Source of the DNA: Arcobacter venerupis
GTDB lineage: Bacteria > Campylobacterota > Campylobacteria > Campylobacterales > Arcobacteraceae
Assembly (NCBI RefSeq): GCF_013201665.1
Contig: NZ_CP053840.1
Span: forward strand, 930,001-994,000
Reading direction: 5' to 3'
DNA: 64,000 nucleotides
The notes beneath the pieces were generated by a model. That model saw only the letters and a list, made by a program, of their open reading frames with translations, ran no database searches and was not told the DNA's origin. The translations under genes were made by a program, and so were the position numbers. Positions 39,103-48,014 of this stretch are shown piece by piece (position 1 is the stretch's first letter; every line of letters starts with the position of its first letter).

Positions 39103-39660
39103 TTGAGTGAAAATATTATATTAAGCGAAAAAGACAAAAAAATATTATTAGATTCAATAAGAAGTGTTAATGATTTCCCAAAGCATGGAATAGTTTTTAA
39201 AGATATTACAACTTTATTAAATAATAAAGAAGCATTCAAGCTTTTAATGAACCATTTAGAACAAAGATATAAATCTTATGATTTAGATTATGTCGCAGGA
39301 ATTGACTCAAGAGGTTTTATTTTTGGTGCAGCATTAGCTGATAGATTAGGTGTTGGTTTTGTTCCAGTTAGAAAAAAAGGTAAACTTCCAAGTACAACTG
39401 TATGTGAAAAATATGAGCTTGAATATGGCTTTGATGAAGTAGAAGTTCACCTTGATGCTTTTAATAATGAAAAAAATGTAAATGTTTTATTAATTGATGA
39501 TATTATTGTTAGTGGTGGAACTGCAAACGCAGCTGCTACATTAATCAAAAAATTAGATGTAAATTTAGTTGAGGTGTGTTTTTTAATGAATATACAAATA
39601 TTAGATGGTGCAAAAAAACTTAGAGATATTGTGCCAGTTTATTCGGTGTTAGAAATTTAA
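39103..39660 (+). CDS. apt: Adenine phosphoribosyltransferase
   Basis: Salvages adenine to AMP using PRPP. The 185-residue protein has the N-terminal [15 protein letters not shown] motif, the [10 protein letters not shown] segment, and the PRPP loop [17 protein letters not shown]. The start is TTG at 39103 with AAAGGA upstream. It lies 23 bases before trpB, and the two may share a transcript. The family's length and motifs are intact. Confidence 0.95.
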   Translation: MSENIILSEKDKKILLDSIRSVNDFPKHGIVFKDITTLLNNKEAFKLLMNHLEQRYKSYDLDYVAGIDSRGFIFGAALADRLGVGFVPVRKKGKLPSTTVCEKYELEYGFDEVEVHLDAFNNEKNVNVLLIDDIIVSGGTANAAATLIKKLDVNLVEVCFLMNIQILDGAKKLRDIVPVYSVLEI

Positions 39661-39683
39661 TAATTTAATAAAAAGAGAAATAA

Positions 39684-40892
39684 ATGAGTAATTATATTCC
39701 AAAACCAAGTATATACGACCCAGATGAGAAAGGTCAATTTGGTATTTTCGGAGGACAATATGTTCCTGAAACATTAATGCCAATTTTAAAAGAATTAGAA
39801 GTTGAATATAAAAAATATAGATTTGATAAAGAATTTTGGGCAGAGGTTAATTATTTATTAAAAGATTATGTAGGACGAGAGAATCCTTTATATTTTGCTA
39901 AAAATGTAAGTGATGAAATAGGTGCAAAAGTATATTTAAAAAGAGAAGATTTAAATCATACTGGTGCTCATAAAATAAATAATGTAATTGCTCAGGGTTT
40001 ACTTGCAAAGAAACTTGGTAAAACAAAAGTAATAGCAGAAACTGGTGCTGGTCAACATGGAGTTGCAACTGCAACAATTGCTGCACTTATGGGACTTGAA
40101 TGTACTATTTTTATGGGTGCAAAAGATGTTGAGAGACAAGAATTAAATGTATTTAGAATGAAACTTTTAGGAGCAAAAGTCATTGCTGTTCAAAGTGGAA
40201 GTAAAACATTAAAAGATGCTATGAATGATGCGATTAGATACTGGGTTACAAATGCACGAGATACTTTTTATATAATAGGTACAGTTGCTGGTCCTCATCC
40301 ATATCCTATGATGGTTCGTGATTTCCAAGCAGTTATTGGATTTGAATCAAGAAAACAAATACTTGAAAAAGAGGGAAGATTACCTGATTATGTACTTGCA
40401 TGTATTGGTGGTGGATCTAATGCTATTGGAATGTTTTCACACTTTTTAGAAGATAAAGAAGTTACTTGTATTGGAATTGAAGCTGGTGGTTTAGGTCTTG
40501 ATACTGATAAACATGGTTGTTCTCTAGAAAAAGGAAGTCCTGGAGTTTTACATGGACAATGTTCATATTTACTTCAAGATGAAGATGGACAAGTTTTAGA
40601 AGCTCATTCATTTAGTGCAGGACTTGATTATCCAGGAATTGGACCTGAACACTCTTTTCATAAAGATAATAAATCAGTTCAATATGATTCAATTACAGAT
40701 AAAGAAGCTTTAGATGCTTTTGTATGGCTTAGTAGAAGTGAGGGAATCATTCCAGCTTTCGAATCAGCTCATGCAATTGCATATTTGAAAAAAGCAAAAG
40801 ATAAATTTAAAGATAAGATAGTTGTTGTGAGTTTATCAGGACGTGGGGACAAAGACATGGTACAAGCAAAGAGTTTGTTAAATTTTGAATAA
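39684..40892 (+). CDS. trpB: Tryptophan synthase beta subunit
   Basis: PLP enzyme that joins indole and serine to tryptophan. The 402-residue protein is the TrpB1 type: [12 protein letters not shown] near the N-terminus, PLP lysine in [20 protein letters not shown], the phosphate-binding GGGSNA and the C-terminal SGRGDKD. trpA, normally adjacent, is absent; apt lies upstream and a DedA gene downstream. It has RBS AAAGAGAA. Confidence 0.95.
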   Translation: MSNYIPKPSIYDPDEKGQFGIFGGQYVPETLMPILKELEVEYKKYRFDKEFWAEVNYLLKDYVGRENPLYFAKNVSDEIGAKVYLKREDLNHTGAHKINNVIAQGLLAKKLGKTKVIAETGAGQHGVATATIAALMGLECTIFMGAKDVERQELNVFRMKLLGAKVIAVQSGSKTLKDAMNDAIRYWVTNARDTFYIIGTVAGPHPYPMMVRDFQAVIGFESRKQILEKEGRLPDYVLACIGGGSNAIGMFSHFLEDKEVTCIGIEAGGLGLDTDKHGCSLEKGSPGVLHGQCSYLLQDEDGQVLEAHSFSAGLDYPGIGPEHSFHKDNKSVQYDSITDKEALDAFVWLSRSEGIIPAFESAHAIAYLKKAKDKFKDKIVVVSLSGRGDKDMVQAKSLLNFE

Positions 40893-40900
40893 GGGGCATT

Positions 40901-41611
40901 GTGAAAGAACTTTTTAGGAAAATTCAGCCTCATTCTGGGAAAATATTAGCATCTTTTTTGCTTATATTCTTTATATTTTTGGTGTATAATTTATATCAAG
41001 CACCAGTAGTTGGAATTGAAGAAAAATTTGTTTATTTACTCAAAAAGTATGGATATATAATTTTATTTATTTGGAGTATGCTTGAGGGTGAAGCTGGTTT
41101 GGTAATGGCTGGTTTATTATCTCATGCAGGAGATATGAATCTTTACATTGCAATATTTGTAGCAGGTCTTGGTGGCTTTGCAGGAGATCAAGTTTACTTT
41201 TATATTGGTAGATTTAATAAGTCATATGTTCATAAAAAATTTAGAGGTCAGAGAAGAAAATTTGCATTTGCTCATTTACTTTTAAAAAAACATGGTTGGC
41301 CAATAATTTTTGTTCAAAGATATATGTATGGAATGCGAACTATCATACCAATTTCTATTGGTCTTACAAGATATAGTGCTAGAATGTTTGCTTTTATAAA
41401 TCTTTTATCCGCTTGGTGCTGGGCAGCTTTAACGATTGTTCCAGTTTGGTATTTTGGTGATGAAATTTTAGTTGTTCTTGAATGGGCTAAAGAACATTGG
41501 TATTTGGCTATATCAATCGCTTTAGTCTTAGGTGGAAGTATTGTATATTATTTTAATAAAGCTACAAAAAAAGTAGAAAAAGGAAGTAAAAATGAAAATC
41601 AATTTGATTGA
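40901..41611 (+). CDS. DedA-family membrane protein
   Basis: A 236-residue inner-membrane protein with about 5-6 hydrophobic segments and the DedA (SNARE-associated/VTT) pattern: a re-entrant region around EGEAGLVMAGLLSHAGDMN, then GGFAGDQVYFYIGRF and the FVQRYMYGMRTIIPISIG motif. DedA proteins help recycle undecaprenyl phosphate and other lipids. The start is GTG at 40901, 8 bases after trpB, with AAGGGG upstream. It overlaps pepA by 20 bases. Confidence 0.88.
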   Translation: MKELFRKIQPHSGKILASFLLIFFIFLVYNLYQAPVVGIEEKFVYLLKKYGYIILFIWSMLEGEAGLVMAGLLSHAGDMNLYIAIFVAGLGGFAGDQVYFYIGRFNKSYVHKKFRGQRRKFAFAHLLLKKHGWPIIFVQRYMYGMRTIIPISIGLTRYSARMFAFINLLSAWCWAALTIVPVWYFGDEILVVLEWAKEHWYLAISIALVLGGSIVYYFNKATKKVEKGSKNENQFD

Positions 41612-43013
41612 TAAAGATGCAGAAAAAAATGGTTCAGAAATTGAAATTATTTTTGTAAAAGATATTAAAAATTTAGTTGATAAAGAGCTCTTAGAAACTT
41701 TAGAGTTTAAAGCAAAAGATGAAGCTTGTGTATTATTAGCAGAATCAAAAAAGATTTATGTAGGTTATGAAGAAGAAGATTATGACTCAATTGCAATTGC
41801 TAGTGCAACTGCAATTAAAAAACTTCAAACAACAAAATTTGCAAATGCAAAAATTGAACTAAATGATGTTTTAGAAAATAATTTCAAAGCTTTAGTTGAG
41901 GGTTTATTTTTAGGTGAATACAAATTTGAAAACTACAAATCAGAAAAAAATAGAAAGAAAATAGAAGTACAAATTTTAGTATCTGATAAAAACGATAAAT
42001 TAGAGCAAATATTAAATGAATCAAAAATTATCACAAAAGCTGTAAATAAAACAAGAAATATGGTAAATACTCCACCAGCTGATTTTTATCCAGAAGTTAT
42101 GGCTAAAATTGCAAAAAAACTTGCAAAAAGCGCTGATATTGAAGTTAAAATTGAGGGTGAAAAGTTTTTAAAAGAGAATGGAATGAATGCAATGCTTAGC
42201 GTTGGTCGTGCTTCTGTTCATGAATCAAAACTTATTCACTTAACTTACAAACCTAAAAACCCACAAGCAAAAATTGTATTAGTTGGAAAAGGTTTAACTT
42301 ATGATTCGGGAGGATTATCTTTAAAACCTGCTGATTTTATGGTTACTATGAAAGCTGATAAATCTGGTGGTTGTGCTGTTATGTCAACACTTTGGGCAAT
42401 TGCAAAATTAGAACTTCCTTTTGAAGTTCATGGAATTGTAGGAGCCGTTGAAAATATGATTGGTGGAAATGCATATAAACCTGATGATGTTTTAAAAGCA
42501 AAAAATGGTAAAACAATAGAAGTACGAAATACAGATGCCGAGGGAAGACTTGTTCTTGCTGATTGTTTATGTTATGCACAAGATGAAATAAAAGATGTTG
42601 ATTATATTTTTGATTATGCAACATTAACTGGCGCTTGTGTTGTTGGAGTTGGTGAATATACAACAGGAGTTATGGGAAATAATGAAATACTAAAAAGAAA
42701 TGCTGTTTTATCTGCTTTGAAATCTGGTGAATATGCTACAAGTTTAGATTTTAATAGATTCCTAAAAAAAGCAATTAAATCAGAAATTGCTGATATTTGT
42801 AATATTGCAAGCACAAGATATGGTGGAGCAATTACAGCTGGAATGTTTTTGGATAACTTTATTTATGAAGAAAATAAAGAAAAATGGATTCACTTTGATA
42901 TAGCTGGACCTGCATTTGTAGAAAAACCTTGGGGATATAATCCACATGGGGCAAGTGGAACAGGTGTTAGAATGACAATTAAATTTTTACAAGATATAGC
43001 TGAAAATAATTAG
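41592..43013 (+). CDS. pepA: Leucyl aminopeptidase PepA (M17)
   Basis: A 473-residue cytosolic zinc/manganese aminopeptidase. The catalytic domain has GKGLTYDSGGLSLKPADFM and the signature NTDAEGRLVLADCL, plus MKADKSGG with a metal-binding lysine and Asp. The N-terminal 150 residues form the usual macro-like domain. ATG at 41592 lies inside the DedA gene's end. The protein may also bind DNA as E. coli PepA does, but nothing here shows that. Confidence 0.95.
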   Translation: MKINLIDKDAEKNGSEIEIIFVKDIKNLVDKELLETLEFKAKDEACVLLAESKKIYVGYEEEDYDSIAIASATAIKKLQTTKFANAKIELNDVLENNFKALVEGLFLGEYKFENYKSEKNRKKIEVQILVSDKNDKLEQILNESKIITKAVNKTRNMVNTPPADFYPEVMAKIAKKLAKSADIEVKIEGEKFLKENGMNAMLSVGRASVHESKLIHLTYKPKNPQAKIVLVGKGLTYDSGGLSLKPADFMVTMKADKSGGCAVMSTLWAIAKLELPFEVHGIVGAVENMIGGNAYKPDDVLKAKNGKTIEVRNTDAEGRLVLADCLCYAQDEIKDVDYIFDYATLTGACVVGVGEYTTGVMGNNEILKRNAVLSALKSGEYATSLDFNRFLKKAIKSEIADICNIASTRYGGAITAGMFLDNFIYEENKEKWIHFDIAGPAFVEKPWGYNPHGASGTGVRMTIKFLQDIAENN

Positions 43014-43053
43014 TATAAATTAATTGTTTATAACTTAAAAGTTAAGGAATAGG

Positions 43054-44433
43054 GTGAAAAGAGTAGTTCAATTAAAAGAGTTTTGTGATTTTCTTAGAAT
43101 TAATAAAAATTTGATTATAGATAATTGGCTTAGTATTGATGAAGTTAAAAATATTTTTGCTATTCATGAATTAGTTTTAAGTTCAGAAGATAGAAAGGTT
43201 TTTTATGAGTTTTTTGATTGTCTTATTGGAGTGATGCAATGGGATGTGGAAATATCAGAGTGTCCAGTAAAAACAAAATTCTTGCAGATATTAAATAAAT
43301 CTTTTTTTAATATCTCTGAGCTATTTACACTATTAACTTGTTTAAAGAATAGTCTTACTTATTATTTTTATAAAGAGGGTATTTTCTCTTTTGTTTTATT
43401 AGACGATGTAGAAAAAAACTTTTTAAAAATAAGTAATGAACTATTTAATACTTATGAGCAAATAAAAGATAAAGATACTGATTATAGAGCTGATCATTCA
43501 AATTTATTAAATGAATATAAAAAAGCAGTTGATTTAAGTAATATTGTTTCTAAAACAAATCCAAAAGGTATTATCACTTATGTAAATGATAAATTTTGTG
43601 AAGTTTCAGGTTATAAAAGAGAAGAGTTAATTGGAAGACCACATAATATTGTACGTCATCCAACTATGCCTTCACGAATTTATAAAGAGCTTTGGGACAC
43701 AATAAAAGCAAAAAAAACTTGGAATGGATTAATAACAAATATTCAAAAAGATGGAAAAAGTTATACGGTTTATTCTACAATAGTTCCTATTTTAGATATA
43801 GATGGCGATATAGTTGAATATATTGCAATTCGACATGATGTAACTGAATTTGAACAAGCAAAAGAGCAACTAAGCACTTTAAATAAAGCCATGAAACATA
43901 AAGTTGATGAATTATATTCTATGGCTCAAACTTTTGAAGAACAAGCTTCTATTGATGTTTTAACAGGTGTTTTTAATAGAATGAAATTTGAAGAGTTTTT
44001 TGATTTAGAATTTCAAAAAGCAAAAATGCAAAGAAATCAACTTAGTATTATATTACTTGATATTGATAATTTTAAATCAATAAATGATACCTTTGGGCAT
44101 GATATAGGTGATGATGTTTTAAAAGTAATGACAAAATTAATATCACAAAATATCAGAAGTACAGATACTCTTTCAAGATGGGGTGGCGAAGAGTTTGTGA
44201 TTCTTTTACCTGGAACAAGTCTTGAACAAGCTAAACTTGTAGCAACAAATTTGAAAAATGTCATTTCAGGATATAAATTTGATACTTTAAATTATGAGGT
44301 AACGTGTAGTTTTGGAGTTGCAGTTTGTAATGATAGTGATAATAAAGAAAAATTATTTAAAAGAGTTGATACTGTTTTATATAAAGCCAAAAATAGTGGG
44401 AAAAATATAGTAATAGCAGAAGATGAAATTTAA
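43054..44433 (+). CDS. PAS-containing diguanylate cyclase
   Basis: A cytosolic 459-residue protein that would make cyclic di-GMP. Residues about 1-150 form an unrecognised helical domain, followed by an Aer-like PAS domain (about 168-275, TYVNDKFCEVSGYKREEL) and a coiled coil. The GGDEF domain has GGEEF at residues 377-381, and an RxxD inhibitory I-site (RSTD, 368-371) 5 residues before it. An active cyclase with product inhibition is expected. GTG start at 43054 has AAGGAAT upstream. A strong terminator follows. Confidence 0.9.
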   Translation: MKRVVQLKEFCDFLRINKNLIIDNWLSIDEVKNIFAIHELVLSSEDRKVFYEFFDCLIGVMQWDVEISECPVKTKFLQILNKSFFNISELFTLLTCLKNSLTYYFYKEGIFSFVLLDDVEKNFLKISNELFNTYEQIKDKDTDYRADHSNLLNEYKKAVDLSNIVSKTNPKGIITYVNDKFCEVSGYKREELIGRPHNIVRHPTMPSRIYKELWDTIKAKKTWNGLITNIQKDGKSYTVYSTIVPILDIDGDIVEYIAIRHDVTEFEQAKEQLSTLNKAMKHKVDELYSMAQTFEEQASIDVLTGVFNRMKFEEFFDLEFQKAKMQRNQLSIILLDIDNFKSINDTFGHDIGDDVLKVMTKLISQNIRSTDTLSRWGGEEFVILLPGTSLEQAKLVATNLKNVISGYKFDTLNYEVTCSFGVAVCNDSDNKEKLFKRVDTVLYKAKNSGKNIVIAEDEI

Positions 44434-44438
44434 CAGTT

Positions 44439-44477
44439 AATAGCTTGTATATTGATAAATATACAAGCTATTTTTTT
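44439..44477. terminator. Rho-independent terminator between convergent genes
   Basis: A 14-bp perfect stem (44439-44452 with 44459-44472) and 6-base loop followed by a T run to 44477. It sits 5 bases after the diguanylate cyclase stop and before the end of the convergent alcohol dehydrogenase gene. Because A/T runs lie on both sides it may work in both directions. Confidence 0.85.
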
Positions 44478-44502
44478 ACTTTATAAAGTCTTTTTTGTTT
44501 TT

Positions 44503-45651
44503 CTAAAAAGCATTATTTAAAATTTTTGTTAAAACATCTTTTGTGTAAATTTCTTTGATTCCAAAATATTGAGCATTTTCTAATAAGTTCTCTAATATCT
44601 TATCTGTATCACTTATTTGAATATTAAATTGACTAAGTTTTGTTGGAGTTCCCACTTTATTAAACCAAGCTTCAAGTGCATCAATTCCTTCCTCTGCTGT
44701 TTCAAGTTCAAAAATCTCTTTTGCAAATCTTTTAAATTGAGCTTCATTTTTACTTTTATACCATTTCATCCACGCTGGCATTACAACTGAAAGTCCTGCT
44801 CCATGAGGCACATTATATAAAGCAGAAAGTGAATGTTCTATCATATGATTTGGATATGAGAATTCTGATATTCCAACATATGTTAAACCATTTAATGCAT
44901 TTGTAGCTGCCCATGCAAACTCTGCCCTTGCATTATAATCATCTGGATTGTGTATTAAGATTTCTGTTGTTTGCATTACTGTTTTAATAATGGCTTCAAT
45001 TTGTCTATTAATATAAGTTGGGTGAATTGTTGCTGTAAAATATCCTTCAATTGAATGAGCAATAATATCAGCAGCTGAATATACTAAATAATCTTTAGAT
45101 ATTGTTTTCATTAATTCAGGATTGATAACTGAAACTTTTGGATAAAGTAATGGTGATTGAATTGCATATTTCTGTTTTGTATTTTCATTTGTTATAACTG
45201 CACCACAGTTCATTTCACTTCCAGTTGCTGCTAATGTTAAAATATCAAAAATTGGTAAAGCTTTTTGAACAAGAGCTTTTCCAATGAAAAAATCCCAAAC
45301 ATCGCCATCATATAAAGCACCCGCAGCAATAGCTTTAGAACTATCTAAAACAGAACCACCACCAACACTTAAAATTGCATCAACTTTTTCTTCTTTTGCA
45401 ATAGAAATTATTTCATAAACTTTTGAAAGAACAGGATTACTAACAATTCCACCAACAGCGATGAATTCAATATTATTTTCATTTAAACTTTTTTCAACAA
45501 TATCAAAAAGTCCATCTTTTTTAATTCTTTCGCTTCCATATGTAAGAAGTACTTTTTTGATATTACATTTTTTTAAATGTGTTCCTATTTCTTTTTCTTT
45601 ATCTTTTCCAAACTCAATTTTTGTTGGATTATAGAATGTAAAATTTTGCAT
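44503..45651 (-). CDS. Iron-containing alcohol/aldehyde dehydrogenase, YqhD-like
   Basis: A 382-residue group III alcohol dehydrogenase. The NADPH-binding GGGSVLDSSKAIA motif lies at about residue 96, and metal ligands are expected in YSAADIIAHSIEGY and in NHMIEHSLSALYNVPHGAGLS. E. coli YqhD reduces toxic short aldehydes with NADPH and is switched on by YqhC. A YqhC-like regulator gene is 3 kb away (48006-48917), and the operator-like motif at 45699-45735 sits upstream of this gene's TATAAT box. GGAG lies 7 bases before the ATG. The role in aldehyde detoxification is inferred from family and context. Confidence 0.88.
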   Translation of the reverse strand: MQNFTFYNPTKIEFGKDKEKEIGTHLKKCNIKKVLLTYGSERIKKDGLFDIVEKSLNENNIEFIAVGGIVSNPVLSKVYEIISIAKEEKVDAILSVGGGSVLDSSKAIAAGALYDGDVWDFFIGKALVQKALPIFDILTLAATGSEMNCGAVITNENTKQKYAIQSPLLYPKVSVINPELMKTISKDYLVYSAADIIAHSIEGYFTATIHPTYINRQIEAIIKTVMQTTEILIHNPDDYNARAEFAWAATNALNGLTYVGISEFSYPNHMIEHSLSALYNVPHGAGLSVVMPAWMKWYKSKNEAQFKRFAKEIFELETAEEGIDALEAWFNKVGTPTKLSQFNIQISDTDKILENLLENAQYFGIKEIYTKDVLTKILNNAF

Positions 45652-45673
45652 TTTAGCTCCTTTTATTTTTCTT

Positions 45674-45735
45674 ATTATAATTTGATTATGCGGTTTTACT
45701 ATAGAATAATATTCTAAATTAATTGCCTAATCCTA
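45674..45735 (-). promoter_or_regulatory. Operator-like motif and promoter of the YqhD-like dehydrogenase (site A)
   Basis: Read on the minus strand: TAGGATTAGGCAAT (45735-45722), 10 bases, TATTATTCTATAG (45711-45699), 19 bases, then TATAAT (45679-45674), which is 22 bases before the ATG. The same layout recurs at sites B, C and D. The second half overlaps the place where a -35 box would be, as in class II activation by AraC proteins. Confidence 0.7.
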
Positions 45736-45747
45736 CAAGATACAAAA

Positions 45748-46755
45748 TTATGATTTTTTAATAAATTTATTTTCTCTTTGCGAATATCTTGGGCCAACAT
45801 TTGGATATTTTTTTAATATAACTTCGATTTTTTCTAAATCAGATGAGCTTAAATTTAAATCGACAGCTTTGGCATTTGATTCTAAATAAGTTCTTTTTTT
45901 AGTTCCAGGAATTGGAATAATATTATCACTTTGAGCAATTACCCAAGCAATTGCTACTTGAGCTGTTGTTACATTTTTACTAAGTGCTAACTCCTCTAAT
46001 GCAGCAGTTAGTTTTTGATTATTTTGTAAATATTCTCCTTCATATCTTGGAAGATTTTTTCTAAAATCACTACTTGAAAGTGAATTAATGTCTAATTTAT
46101 TTGACATAAGTCCTCTTCCTAATGGTGCAAAAGGAACAAAAGTAATTCCTAACTCTTTTGTAAGAGGTAAGATCTCTTTTTCAACTTCTCTATATAGAAG
46201 TGAATATTCACTTTGAAGTGCTGAAATAGGGTGAATTGTGTGGGCTTTTTTTAATTCATCTGCTGTACATTCACTAAGTCCTAAATATTTTACTTTCCCC
46301 TCTTTAACTAATTGTGACATTGCCTCAATAGTCTCTTCTAAGGGAATATTTGGATCAATTCTATGTGCATAATATAAATCTATATAATCAGTTTTTAATC
46401 TTTTTAAACTATTTTCAACAGCCTCTTTTATATGTTTTACAGAACAATCAACATAAATACCACTAGCTATAAAAGAATCTCCTTTATTATCTGGCATTCT
46501 AAATCCAAATTTTGTAGCCATAAATATTTTGTCTCTATTATTTTTAAGCACTTGTGAAATTAACTTTTCATTTGTCCCATTTGCATAAATATCAGCACTA
46601 TCCCAAAAATTAATTCCAAGTTCAATTGAACGCTCAAGTGTTGCAATACTCTCTTTATCATCTTTATCCTCACCATAAGCAGCACTCATTCCCATACAAC
46701 CTAAACCAATTTTTGATAATTCTATATGTGTATTTGCAAATTTTCTATAATTCAT
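45748..46755 (-). CDS. Aldo/keto reductase
   Basis: A 335-residue TIM-barrel NADPH-dependent reductase of the AKR superfamily. The catalytic tetrad is visible: Asp52, Tyr57, Lys82 and His131. The protein starts LSKIGLGCMGMS and has the late IIPIPGTKKR phosphate-binding motif. AAAGGA precedes the ATG. It is on the same strand as the truncated SDR just upstream, whose promoter carries operator site B, so it is probably transcribed with it. An aldehyde detoxification role would match the YqhD-like gene, as dkgA and yqhD are co-regulated in E. coli. Confidence 0.9.
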   Translation of the reverse strand: MNYRKFANTHIELSKIGLGCMGMSAAYGEDKDDKESIATLERSIELGINFWDSADIYANGTNEKLISQVLKNNRDKIFMATKFGFRMPDNKGDSFIASGIYVDCSVKHIKEAVENSLKRLKTDYIDLYYAHRIDPNIPLEETIEAMSQLVKEGKVKYLGLSECTADELKKAHTIHPISALQSEYSLLYREVEKEILPLTKELGITFVPFAPLGRGLMSNKLDINSLSSSDFRKNLPRYEGEYLQNNQKLTAALEELALSKNVTTAQVAIAWVIAQSDNIIPIPGTKKRTYLESNAKAVDLNLSSSDLEKIEVILKKYPNVGPRYSQRENKFIKKS

Positions 46756-46839
46756 TTTCTATCCTTTTTATTATATTTTTTCTATGTAGCCCTAAACTTT
46801 TTCTTATTTCAATATTTACATTTTTAACTAATTTGTTGA

Positions 46840-47181
46840 CTAAATCAGCAACACTTCATCATATATTCCAATGGAACTAATAAAGATTAGTTTTTGTAAT
46901 CCTGTGTTTTTCATGGCTTTAATTATATTTTTTGCATGATTTTCTAAATCACCAGCTAAATTTGCATAAACTACATCTTTATTTTCCATTGCTTTTTCTA
47001 AATCACTTAAATTTAAGACATCTCCTTCTATAATGCAAATTTGTGAATTGTTATCTAAAAATCTTAAACGTTGAGCTTGCCTTAGGAAAAGAGTTAATTT
47101 TATATCTGCTTCTTCAAGGAAAAGTTTAATTACTTCTTTTGCAATTTGACCATTTGCTCCTAGAATTAATACATTTTTCAT
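46840..47181 (-). pseudogene. Truncated NAD(P)H-binding SDR (atypical, YwnB-like)
   Basis: The 113-residue frame starts normally with VLILGANGQIAKEVIKLFLE (NAD(P)-binding) and continues through FISSIGIYDEV, but then stops at codon 114. Full-length relatives have about 200-210 residues. The C-terminal half, including the substrate-binding part, is absent from the following 85 bases, so this looks like a 3' deletion remnant. It still has AAGGAAG upstream and operator site B in its promoter. It may now serve only as the first gene of the AKR transcript. Confidence 0.75.
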
Positions 47182-47211
47182 TTAATCTCTTCCTTTTTAT
47201 TTTATATAGTA

Positions 47212-47273
47212 ATTATATTTTTTTGGCAGAATTAGTAGATAGAATGATAGTTTATATTCATTGCCTAATTCTA
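47212..47273 (-). promoter_or_regulatory. Operator-like motif and promoter of the SDR-AKR unit (site B)
   Basis: Minus strand: TAGAATTAGGCAAT (47273-47260), 10 bases, TATCATTCTATCT (47249-47237), 19 bases, then TATAAT (47217-47212). Half-site order, the 10-base gap and the 19-base distance to the -10 box are identical to site A. It lies 31 bases before the start codon of the truncated SDR gene. Confidence 0.7.
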
Positions 47274-47349
47274 TGAATTAGTAAATTAGTTATATTTAAA
47301 CAAAAAGAGTTAAAATAAAAGTATAAATTTTAAAAAGAAAGTACATTAA

Positions 47350-47922
47350 ATGGCACAAAATGACAAATTAAAATGGGACAAAAAATATGAAAATACTCCA
47401 TTTTTACTCCAAAAAAGAGAAGCAAGTAAGAAACTAATAAATTTATTAGATAAAGTAAAAGGTAAAAAGGCTCTTGATGTGGCTTGTGGAGCTGGAAGAA
47501 ATTCTATTTATTTGGCATCAAAAGGTTTTGAAGTTCTTGCTATTGATATTTCACAAGTTGCATTAAATGAACTTGCTAAAAAGAATTTTAAAAATATAAC
47601 TTGTAAGTTAGTTGATTTAGATGATTATGAAATTCCTAAAAACTCTTATGACCTGATTATAATGACAAATTTTCTTGATAGAAATCTAATACCAAAATTA
47701 GCATCTGCACTCAAAATTGATGGAATTCTTTTTATAGAAACTTATATGCACCATATGTTAAATGAAAAACCAGCTTCAAATCCTGATTTCTTATTACAAA
47801 AAGATGAGTTAAAAACTTTTTTTGATGATAACTTTGAAATTTTAGATTATGATGAATTTGAAAATGAAGATTGTGAATTATTTAAAATGAAAAAACAATC
47901 AATAGAAGTAAAAAGAGTTTAA
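47350..47922 (+). CDS. Class I SAM-dependent methyltransferase (TehB-like)
   Basis: A small 190-residue methyltransferase. It opens WDKKYENTPFLLQKRE, then has the SAM motif KALDVACGAGRNSIYLASKG at about residues 38-57 and LAIDIS. The layout resembles TehB and related thiol- or tellurite-methyltransferases. It is transcribed away from the SDR-AKR unit. AAAGAAAG lies before the ATG. The substrate is unknown; detoxification would suit the neighbourhood. Confidence 0.82.
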   Translation: MAQNDKLKWDKKYENTPFLLQKREASKKLINLLDKVKGKKALDVACGAGRNSIYLASKGFEVLAIDISQVALNELAKKNFKNITCKLVDLDDYEIPKNSYDLIIMTNFLDRNLIPKLASALKIDGILFIETYMHHMLNEKPASNPDFLLQKDELKTFFDDNFEILDYDEFENEDCELFKMKKQSIEVKRV

Positions 47923-47980
47923 ATTATTATTTTATAAAAATTAGAAAATCTTAAAAATTCATATATGGATGAATATATTT

Positions 47981-48014
47981 ATTGCATAATTCTTTAAACT
48001 AAGAATTATGCAAT
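47981..48014. terminator. Large palindrome between convergent genes (terminator-like hairpin)
   Basis: A perfect 14-bp inverted repeat (47981-47994 and 48001-48014) with a 6-base loop. It covers the last codons of the araC-type gene and lies 59 bases after the methyltransferase stop. There is no T run on either strand, so termination is not certain. Each arm (AAGAATTATGCAAT) differs by one base from the first half of operator site D. Confidence 0.45.

Noticed and set aside
46749-46838. Open minus-strand frame after the truncated SDR as a new gene fragment
   Set aside because: It has no start codon, matches nothing I recognise and runs into the ribosome-binding region of the aldo/keto reductase.
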